Shown here in pieces: positions 27,301 to 39,300 of a stretch of 64,000 bases of DNA; the stretch's first letter is position 1, and each line of letters opens with the position of its first letter. Location: the NCBI GenBank assembly GCA_961205875.1, contig OY540817.1, forward strand, positions 5,615,001 to 5,679,000, in the 5' to 3' direction. The notes below the pieces were generated by a model. It searched no databases and was not told the DNA's origin. It saw only the letters and a program-made list of their open reading frames with translations. The position numbers were made by a program, and so were the translations under genes. This DNA comes from Sialis fuliginosa (taxonomy: Eukaryota > Arthropoda > Insecta > Megaloptera > Sialidae).

Positions 27301-30300
27301 CGTTTGATAGTATTTGATAGTCTAATTTTGTCGTTTGATAGTTATTACTTTTGTTAAACAACAATTAAATATTCAAATTTCCCACGTTTAGGTTAGGTTA
27401 GGTTAAAAATATGTTCTAATAATATACAAGTTAACTGTCCTTGTTTAGGTTGGTTAATTTCTGTTAGGTTAAGTTAACTGTCCTTGTTAAATCTAACCTA
27501 ACCTAACCTAACAGAAATTAACCAACCTAAACAAAGACAGTTAACTTGTATATTATTAGAGCATGTTTTTAACCTAACCTAACCTAAACGCGGGAAATTT
27601 GAATATTTAATTATTGTTTAACAAAAATGTTAAAAATCTGCAAAAGTAATAACTATCAAACGACAAAATTAGACTATCAAACACTATCAAACGATTGCAT
27701 ATAAAATTAACTGAAAACATGCATTTGGGGAGGCTAGAATTTTAAAAACGAGAACTCGGGAAATTAAAAAAATTTATTGTTGTTTAACGAAAATGTTAAA
27801 ATCTGCGAAGGTAACGACTATCAAACGATAGACTTTTACAATATATTTTTAAATTTATGTCCGGTATCATAAAGGAACTAGCATTTGTTAGCTAGCAAGC
27901 ACTTTCAAATGGGGTATCAAACATATATAACAGTTCTCTTGGAGTTTTTTTATAGATAGTTTCATGCATAGGAAGTAAATTAAAAACAAAGGTTCCTATG
28001 TAAAGTATATTTATTAAACTGTATTTACCTTGTGTAAAATTGGTAAAAACCAACTTACTGCGCATGCAAATATCTGTTAAATAGTCAAAGAGAACTATCA
28101 TATAAGTTTGATACCTCATTTGAGAGTGCTTGCTAGATAGCAAATTTGCTGATGATACCGGGCATTACTCTAATATTGTTTTGTTTTTGTTTTGAATTAG
28201 GTTCTATAATTTTTTCAACAGTTATATATGTATAAACCATATTGATTCAAAACTTTGATAAATGTTTTAGCTTGATTTTACTTTTTATTGTACTTGTCAA
28301 GGAATTTATAAGAGAAACCAACATATACAGGATTCATATAATTACATATACCTGTCTTATTTTAATATAATAAACAAAACTGGCCATGATCTTGTTTTAA
28401 CTTTCACTAAACAGGTCTGGGCGGTTATTTTATTTTTTTAATCGTTACAAAAACTTGTCGGTGTTATTAAATCTAGAATATTAACATACTATGAGTTTTT
28501 TGGTCTGAAAATTATACAATTTATTCATTAAGTTATTTTTAGATGGAATTCGATACTACTAATAAACGAATTACAATTTTTTTATACTATTATTTTTATT
28601 ACATTAATACCTACGACCAGTTTTTTTTATCATATCATGGTTGCAATTTGCAATTTACATTTCCTATATTAAAGTTATTTTATATTACTATATACAACAT
28701 ACAGTTTTTTGTTCGTTCTAATGTTATTTAAAATATACATAATATATATTATACATGACACAAAGTTCATATTTAAAATATGTTTTAAATTACTTATATT
28801 TAAAATAATAATAATAATTAAAACGAAGAAAAAAAACGGTCACTTCTGAATAAAAAAGGGGTGGTCGGTATCCCGTAAAAGCATCACTTCAAGTCAAGAC
28901 CTCTTGAATGGTACCTAACTTGCTTGCTTTAGGGTACGTATCAAGGCAATATATCCGTCACAAAAGTGCCCTTATTAAACGTATAGATAAAAAAATTGAT
29001 GACAAAAATTTATAACTTTTTAAAGTGGGAAATCGGTACCCCAAAAAAGCATAACCTCATGTCAAGACCTCTTGAATGGTACCCATCTTGCCTACTTTAT
29101 AGTACGTAATCAGAGTAATAAAAACGTCACAAAATTACCTTTATTAAATGTATGGATAAAAAAATTGATAAAACAAAAAATGGTAACTTCTTAAAGTGGG
29201 AAATCGGTACACCAAAAAATCATAACCTCAAGTCAAGTCCTCTTGAATGGTACACAACTTGCCTACTTTATAGTACGTAATCAGGGTAATAAAAACGTCA
29301 CAAAATTACTTTTATTAAATGTATGGATAAAAAAATTGATAAAACAAAAAATGGTAACTTTTTAAAGTGGGAAATCGGTACCCCAAAAAAGCATAACCTC
29401 AAGTCAAGACCTCTTGAATGGTACTCAACTTGCCTACTTTATAGTACGTAATCAGGGTAATATAAACGTCACAAAATTGTCCTTATTAAATGTATGGATA
29501 AAAAAATTGATAAGAGAAAAAATGGTAACTTTTTAAAGTGGGAAATCGGTACCCCAAAAAAGCATTACTTCAAGTCCAGATCTTTGAAATGGTGCCTAAC
29601 TTGCCCACTTTAGAGTACGTAATCAGGACTATTTATCTGTTACAAAATTCCCCTTATTAAATATATAGATAAAAAAATTATAAGACAAAAAAGGGGTATC
29701 TTTTTAACAGAAATAGGGGGGGGAAATTGGTACTTCCAAAGAGCACAACTTCATGATTAATGTAGTGCCCGTGATCAGGCCAGTATAACTGTCACATTTT
29801 TATTTTATTTTCAATTACAATTTTTATAATAACTGCAATTTGTGTAGTTATAAAAATAAAACTATAATACCATAGTTGTTTTACATTTTCACCAGATACT
29901 ATCACGTGCGTACTGCGTTCGTATGTTCTAGAATAACATGAATATAGAAAGCTGCACGATGAGGTAAAAAAATTGAGAGAAATTACATTTATATATACAT
30001 GTACTTGTATACGATCTCCAATAAAATCAATCAGAAAAAAATAATAAACCACAAAATATAAAACCGCTTATGTAAACAGTAAATAATTTTATTAGTACAA
30101 ATCAATAAAGAAAAACAAACAAATAGTGTGGACTGTTCATTAAATATAATATAAAAAAAGCTAATAACTTCAAAATAAATTAAATTTTTGATTGATAAAA
30201 ATTGTAGAATTATATTTCTGAGAAAAACTATGTTAGTGTACATTTTTAATGGATGGAGGAAATTAGTTAATAATAATTCATAAATACGGTATAAGTGGAC

Positions 30301-33300
30301 ACAGTTATGTACTAATGTACAAGAAAAATACATTTTTAGGGTTACCCTATTAATCTCACTTTGTCGTTCGTCCGTCCTTTTCACTCAAAGCTAAATAAAC
30401 TATATAAGCTAGAAACTTGAAATTTTTTACTGAACATGTAAAATGACGCCCTCTAGTAAAAGATGTACAAATACATTGAAAAAAAACTAAAAAATGGTGC
30501 CTTTAGGGGGCTAAAAGCACTGTTTTACATTGTCCCCACCCCCTATAACTTTGTAACTACTGGCTCAAAAAAAAACAGAAAAAAATTAGTAACGAGGCTT
30601 TGGTGGGACTACCAAACTACCAACGACAAATACTAAAGTAAGCAATATCATTTCAAATTTTGGAATAGTAGAGAGGAGTGTCATAGAATTTTGTATTTTT
30701 ATTTTCATATCTAGGCATGTGTGGTATCAAATTAAAGATATCAATTAGTAGAATATTACCATATTTTTATTTTTATTCTAACTCAAAAATGTCGCCTGTA
30801 GGGGGCTAAAAGCAGTATTTTATTTTGTCCACCCTCCCTCTAGCTCGGTAGCTACTGGCTCAAAAAATCTAAAAAAAAAAATTAGTAACGAGACTTTGGT
30901 GGGACTACCAACGGCAAATACTAAAGTCACCAATATAATTTTAAATTTTTGAATAATAAAATTTTTTATTTTGATATCCTGGCAAGTGGGGTGTCAAAAT
31001 GTAGATCTCAATTAGTAGAACTTGACACTTTTATATATTACGTACTTCGGAACCCTTATGGCATACACTCGTGTATGTTTTGCCCGAATTATTTATTGGT
31101 AAAAAGTAATTTGGCGTTTGGTTAATACGATATATCTTCCAATAAAAACTGAAAAACATTGTTTTATTAATAATCATTCTCTTCAAAACGCTTTTTAGTT
31201 TTAATCATTTTGAATAAAACTGCATTCATAACTCAAAACCGATATTTTGTGGGTTGACTTATTAGTGCATAACAGTGTCCAAGTGACAAAACGAACCAAA
31301 GAAATTATGATTAAATATTAATCTAATTTTTAAATTTATTCTTAAGGTAGTAGTCTGGTAACTTATGCCTATTTTCATGACTTCTTTGGAGGGTGGTTTT
31401 TTATAGGAAAATAAAAATAAATTATCTTGAATATTTAGAGTGTTTTTATTTACATATTTAAAAATTTATTTGAAAAAATTTAATAGTTTATTACTATTAT
31501 TATTGTCACTCGAAGTTGGAACCTCAAAAAAAATGCACGTGGGTGGCCCGGGTGATTTTGGCTCTTGATGTTATCTGAAATCAAATATTCTTGATTATTC
31601 TTAATCTATAGACATGTCATTCTGGTCGGAACTACTGAAGTTAAATTTCAAGGGTAAATAACAAAATGGCGGACTTTGAAAAAAAAAGTCCTTTTATTTT
31701 AGCAAAGAAAGGGTTGTAAAATAAAAAGTTAGGGGTGAAAAAAATTCTCGTTAGTACCGACGAGAACTATGAGTGTGTAGAACAGCCTGTTAAAATTTGA
31801 AAGCAATCGGTTCAGTAGAAAAAAAGTTAGGACCCGGGCCGACCAGAAAAACAATGTTTTGAGAAAAACGCGTTTAAAGTTCAACAACAAATTTTCATAA
31901 GTAAACTTATACTTACGTCAATCGTCTATGCCTGGAGCGTATAATATGCCTTCATCCTCTTCATAGGCATCGTTATAACTCCCGAAATATTTCGAATTTC
32001 TGTCTGAAATTTTCACAGTATATTCTCAAGACATTGTACTTTCAAATTAAGCAAAAAAAAAAAATTTCGATTTTTTGAACCCAAGTTACCAGACTACTAC
32101 CTTAATTTGTAAATAGTATTTTTAATTTTCCAAACCCATGAAGTGGGGGGAGGGGGGGTTGAATCAAATAATTTTGGATTAATCTTTCACAAGTACAGTA
32201 TTGTATCAATACTCAATTACAAAATTGAGGGGGGGGGGGGGTAAATATCCGATTTGGTTGAACTTAACATTGCCACTCATGCTTGAATATTATTTATTTT
32301 TCTATCAGTATATACGCGAATAAATTACAATAAATAGTGAATAAATATCCATTCAAGGTCAGTTGTGTTAAAATTGGTTATTGAACCGCCTCTAGTGTTA
32401 GATATAAAAACAAGTCATGCAAGAAGACCCCTTCAGCTACCTCACATTCTAACTTACTTAATAATAACATAATGCTACTGGTTTTTATATTAATCTAATC
32501 CTAGATATACATAGCTTTGTAATCTTTTTGCAATAATGTTTATATTATTCTAACCTCAAAAATGTATTGGTTATTACCTAGAGATACTCATAGTAAGAGT
32601 TTTGACAGCCTGAATCGATTTTCTGATTGATTGTAACATCCAAGTCTTACTCACTAATTATCTATCTATATATGTACATATATATATAAAGCTGAACATC
32701 TGTCTGGCTGTCCGTTTGTGCCCTTATCACTCGAGAACCACTTATCTGATTTACGTGGTTTCTTTTTTAATTCATAGGTACGTTCTATAGCTATATTTTG
32801 TTACGTTAGGTAACATACTGCTTTAATTAAACCCTCACTGATTCTACCTTTCACTCCATAAACATGGCCCTCTAGCTCGTTTAACCTGCAATGATCGGCC
32901 CATATGCAACATCCTTATCCATCTGATTATCCTTTAATAATAAATAAAAAAAATAAAAAATAAAAATACACACACCAAATCAAGAACTTCACGAAGGAGC
33001 TGTCGGTAGAGGACAACATCGAGTCGACATTTAAAGCTATAACCATACCATACCACAACTAAGCAGTGACGATAATAGTAAATCAAGTCGAAAAAAATTT
33101 TGTCGTCGGCGCGTTATTTTGCAATACGCTGCCTAAACCGTTCAATATTGAACAAAATAATGTAGTAAAGAAAAGTGTAGAATCGAAAGATCTAAAATAA
33201 TGTCTAACTTTTATATTTAAGCCACAATGATTGCTTTTATGTTACAAAGAAAATTAAAAATATTTGGGTTTTGTTTACGTAGACTTATGACCTGCAAAAC

Positions 33301-36300
33301 AGTAATCTTTACCGAAATAAATTATTTCATCGTCATAAGTACTTAATGCAGATATAATTTGCCTTTTACAGCATCCAATTTGGTCGTATAGTTTAGAAAA
33401 TATTTTGAAATGTACGGAAACATATTATTCGCGCGTTGAGAACCCGTGTTGCGGCGTGCGGTAAGGAGGGAGCGTACCGTACAGCGGTTTTCATATTTGT
33501 ACTTAATTCAACTATTTTTTTTTAAATCCTAAACAATAATTCCGTAGTCCACGCGAGCGATGCCGCGCGGGCTCAGCTAGTATTATAAAATTACATATGT
33601 TCAATTTTAATTTTTTTAATAAATCGCGTTTGTCTAAAAATACTGCATTGGCGTAGATAGCTTTTTGCGATGGAGGGCGATATGTTCAGGCCCCGGGGTA
33701 AGTAGTGGCTGAGGGATCCCTAAAATATGCGAAAAAAAATTATTAATGTAATTTCAAATTGAATTACCTTTTTTTTTTTGATCATATAATCTGTATTTAC
33801 TCTACTTTTTGCTACCAAAAAAATAAAGGTCATTCAAAAACAACTGAAGACCTTTTTTTACTCTCAATTCTTCCTATTTACTTGTACTATTTTGTTCATA
33901 TTTGCAAATAAAAAAAAAATATCTTTGAATTTTCTCATGAAGTAAACTCATGGGGGGTGATTGATCATCTTAATCACCCCCCTATCTACGCCACTGAAAA
34001 ATAGCGATGTTGTCATAACTTATATTGGAGTATCTCTAGAATTTATTAAAACCAAAAGAATCGAATCACTTATATAGTTTTTTTATATTTGTAGAGTTTT
34101 TATAAATTTTCATATTATCTGTTAATAATAACAAAAATAATACAAATCCTTACATGAATCCTAACTTACGAGACATCTATACATGTACTTCGTGTTATAA
34201 TACAAATATAAAGTCTTTGTTATTTTGTATTTCATCAACTCATATTATTCGTTTATATTTATGTTAAAAATTCCCAGAATTCTCGTTTCCTGTAGGATAT
34301 ATTAAAAACACACAAGTGAACACTCTGGATTAAATGTTATTATTTTTGATAATAAATTCCGTTTATACTTATACTTATAATAATAATAATACAAACTCGC
34401 TATAATAAAGTACAAAATTCCGGGAATTAATTATTTCACAATTTACACAAATTTTATGTAGGTATGCGTATAAAAAAATGTAATACTTTCTGCGCTACCA
34501 GATGTCGTATAAAATCAGTGGCGTATCCATAGGGGTGGTAGAGGTCAGAACTCCTCCCCTACCATCCTAATTTGTCAATATGCATTACTGAATTTAATAA
34601 TTATGATAGATAAAAAAATTAAAATTATATATAATTACAACAATAAAAAATTAACATCCCTCGAATTTTTTTTCTAGATGCACCGCTGTAGAAAATATTC
34701 ATTGCATCATTTTACAACTATTTTTTATTATTACTCTAGTGTAATTTATCTCATACACATAGATTTGAATATTGTACGTAGAAATTTTTTGTGAAATTTT
34801 TTTGTATGTATGTGTGTTTGTACCCCTGTAACATCAAAACGGCTGAACCGATTTTAACAAATAGGGTGTCAAAGTACTCAACTTAATCACACACGTGATA
34901 CTATATATATACTATATAGATATAAAAAACGAAATAAACAAAATGGCGTATGAAATACGAAATATTGATTCAGTTTTCGAAAAATTTGTTTTTCGATTTT
35001 TTTTAGGTAACTTTTATTTATTAAATTTTATATTCAATTTCCTATAAAATGCATTATACCAGCGGTTCTTAAACTAGGGTCTACGGACCCCCGGGCTCCG
35101 TGAAACATGTTTGGCATAAATTAAAGTATTTTTACATTTCTATTTACCAATGATAATTACTATCTAACGAACTTCTTTGTTTTTCTGTCAGGGAGGCAGG
35201 GGTTATTTTAGTGTGTAGTTATTTCTGCAGTTGTAAAAGCTAATTTGTGTAGTGCAAAAAATTTAAAAAATATATAATAAATAAATAAAATAATATAATA
35301 TGTGGAAAAAAGGTCATTGCAGTTGTAAAAGCAAAAATAGTAATTATGGAGCAAAAAAAAAGGTTGTAAAATTTTCTTAAATCAACCCCTGCAGAAAAAT
35401 TGTTCAAAAGGGGGTCCCTAGACAACATAAGTTTAAGAACTGCTGCATTATACAATGGTAAAAAAAACTTGAAGTACAAAAAAAAACAATCGGGAATGTT
35501 AACAAAAAACTTTATTCACGGATATGATGTTTTGCTAGATTTCGATTACAGCATGTAATAAGATTTTAATTGAATGGCCCGTTTTGTTCCGCAGGTTTTA
35601 GCGGTAGCGTGTCTTTCCGTAGCTGTCGCGGAGAAACATCATGGACACCATGACTTGACGCCAGTATCGAGGAAGCAACGCGATGACAAAGCCGCACAGA
35701 ATCCTCATACACATTTAATAGCATCTGAAGATGGTAAGTTTATAATTTTTAATCATTGTTTTATGCCCGGTATTATAAAGAATTTGCTTGAGTGCAAAAG
35801 CAAATTAGCTTCCAGCTAACGCTATCTGCTAGGTATTAAATATAAATGACAACCACTTAGGCCCTCCGCACACGGAGCAACCGTTTTGCAACGAGAATTG
35901 CTAACAATTAAAAAACATAATATTTACCCTATGACGTTTTCTCATTAAATGACGAGCTTTTTCATTTTTTCAAAAAAAATTGTATATTTGGCAAATTCTA
36001 AGCATTTATTATTCTTTACATTTTTTTTAAAGTCGTTCTTTTAGAATATAAAAATGTAGTGTGTGCCTCATACACATAAGTACATAATTGAAGTGAAACT
36101 TATTTTGTTTTCATTAACCATGCGAATTAAATAAATGGAGTAATCGATTATTAAATATTAAAATATTACAAACTGTATACAAAACACACAGCTAGACACC
36201 GACGTACGCATCCATCCATCTTTCTCTTATGCATTTACTCACCTCTCTCTCACGCATAACCTACGCATGCACTATTCATCCATCTTTCTCTTATACACCT

Positions 36301-39300
36301 ACTCACACATATTCCACATGCACTCTCTTTAGCATTTCATCTTTCGAGACAAATTTTAAAATCTCGCTGAAGAAGTTTCACTTCAATAAAAAATACATAC
36401 AATATTTTGGTGCCTCCTGAAGGGGATTTTCATATAGGTTGCGCCCATTACAACTTTTTATTAGTACACTTTTAATTATCATTTCCCCAAAATTTAAAAT
36501 CCATTGTTTTTAATAAAAAAATTAGTAAAATTTCTTAATTTAATCCATAGAAAAGAAACATAATAAGCATGGATATAAAAAACTTCATCACAAAAAGGCG
36601 TCAGTTCATGATTTCGAGCATGCAAAGAAGGGTGTCTTCGACAAGGATACAAAAAAACATAAATACGTTGAAGAAAAAGGATCAAACATGAAGCATCATG
36701 ATGAAGACAAGCATTCTAAGAACCATCACATGAAAGAGGGTGCAAAACACGGTTACAAGTACTCCGAAGGCAAGAAGGATAAAGCTGCTACGTACAGCAA
36801 GGTAAATATTTAAAAGCTCTCTTGCGAATAATTAAAGGTAAACAGATGTGCTAGTGAAATATGTTTTGTATATTCTTCATTAAATGTTGTTTCTTTAAGT
36901 AAAAATAATTGATTTTCTTTTAATAGGTATTTGTTTTGTTTGCAGTGGAACCTTATTTTTGAAACAACTGGGGGAAAACACGTACTAACGAAATATTTTA
37001 GCATGGGGTCTTATGGAAGAATGCCGGGACCTAAATAAAAAATGAAACATATTATTACGAAAAACTAACTAAAGCATAACATACTAACGAGGTTCCACTT
37101 GAATTTGTCTGACATATTTATAATATTGGGATCTGACATCGTAGGGGAGAGCGGGGCTATTCAATTGCGTTTTTCAGGAACAAAATGTAATTTTTTGTAA
37201 ACAATTATTTGATGGTTTGTTGAGGAAATGTATCAAAAACATAATATGGTTACTCATATAACTGTCAAAATCGATACTTTAAAAAAAACGCGGGGTTATT
37301 CGGCCCCCTCCCTGGGGCTATTCGGCCCCTGCAATTTAAAAGTGTAATGATCCTTTTTTGGGTATAGATTTTCCGTATTCAAGAAAAAACATTGTTTATT
37401 TGTCACATGTAGATACAAAAATTGTGAAAAAGAAGTTCTGAAAATATAAATTCAGTGACATCCACTGTACATTAGAAAATTCAATGCGATTTATGGACAT
37501 AATCGCTATCGGAATTGTTTGTTACGTCCTGCGCTGTTTTTTGTTGACTATAATGTATTTTTTGACATTCTCAGTAGAAAAATTTATAATTCTTGACTGT
37601 TCTTTACACACCAGGTTCCATGCGTTATAAATATAGGGGGCCGAATAGCCCCACAGGCATATTTTACGGTTATCTCTATCTACAATCTTCCCACTTACAA
37701 ATCTTTAAAAACAAACACCGAATTAACGTTCAATATCATATATTTGAAGTATATTACTTATATTTTTTTCAATTTGCGTGCGAATTACCAGTGGAAACTG
37801 AAAAGTTTGAAACTTGAAAATCTCCAAATCACGTTACCAAAAGTCGTTTTTGATTCGTGTCAACGCTACATTACCTCAACTTCCAAGAAAATCCGTCGGT
37901 ATTGTCGGCACCTGATAAGTCATTCAGATTTTCAAACTTACTAAGTCACGAGATAGATGGGGGGTGCCGAATAGCCCCATGGGCCGAATAACCCCGCTCT
38001 CCCCTTCGTCGAAGATTATTAAAAAAAAAAAATTCAAAATATCTCGTAAACTGTTGATTCATATAAAAATATCAAAAGAATAATCTTGTAGAGAATTAAA
38101 TTATCTACAATTTTTGTCACAAGCGCTATTTTCTATTACTAATAGTTAGAGTTATAGCGACGCAAAATTTGTAATTAGTAGTTTTATTGAATTATTTCAT
38201 GAACAAAATATTGAATAACAATTTTGTAGAGAATTAAATATTCGCTATATTTTTTGTCAAAAGCACCATTCTCTATAACCAATCGTTTACGAGTTATAGC
38301 GCTACAAAAATTTTAAAAGTTAGTTTCTGCAAATTAGTTCGTAAACTGTTAGTTCTATATAAAAATATCGAATTACAATCTTGTAGATCGTTAAATTCTC
38401 TACAGTTTATGTTCCAAATATCATACTCTATAACCAATAGTTTATGATTTATAGTGCTGTGAAGTTTTTAAAAAGTAGTTTTTGTAAATTATTTCGTATA
38501 CTGTCCATTCTATATAAAAATATCGTAGATAGTTAAATTCTCTACAGTTCATGTTCCAAATATCATTCTCTATAACCAATAGTTTATGAGTTATAGTGCT
38601 GCAAAGTTTATAAAAATTAGTTTTTGTAAATTATTTCAAAAACTGTTGATTTTACATAAAAATATCAAATAACAATCTTATATAAAATTAAATTCTCTAC
38701 AATCTTTATTGCAAACACGATTCTGTACAACTGTACTATATTAACTAATATTTTACGAATTTACAAAAAGTATATTTTTTAAACTCATTAATATTTATTG
38801 TTTAGATATAACCTAAATTGTCCAACATTATAAAATTAACCCTCCCATTGTCATATTCAGGGCTACAGACAACTGTACCACAAAGACGAGCACAAGAAAC
38901 ACGACAGCTTTTACAGCAACGGTGAGAAGTCCGGGGAATGGCACAAGTTTGGAGTTGGCAATACTAAACACCACGCACACCACCATGACAAATCTTCCAA
39001 CGGAAAGTACAAGGTGCGAAATATATTTACACTTTCCTCCGACTATTGTAATTAGCTACGGGACTTAAATTTATCGTCTTCCGCCTTTTAAACTGCACAT
39101 ATTTGCACGGCTGATCTTATATTTTTCTTAATTTATTTTTATACACTTTACTCCAATTTCATTTTTATACATTTTTATTCAAAAATATCGATTATAAATA
39201 TAACCCAAACTATTTCTAAGTTCTTAGGCTTTTGAACAGTGAAAGTCCCATCAAAATCGGTTGAGTAGTTTTCGTGTGCAGTTTAATTCATTTTTGTACA

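Larger units (their letters stand above)
32578..34039. mobile_element. TIR element D copy 2 with two nested elements
   Basis: CTAGAGATACTCATAGTAAG at the left and ATTGGAGTATCTCTAG at the right match the ends of 23889-24681. Inside are an inverted element C (32680-33580) and a hAT element (33646-33996). Confidence 0.55.

Noticed and set aside
37744..37944. MKYITYIFFNLRA frame, also at 50228-50413
   Set aside because: Conserved only because the DNA element is conserved; no domain, and both ends are set by chance stops.
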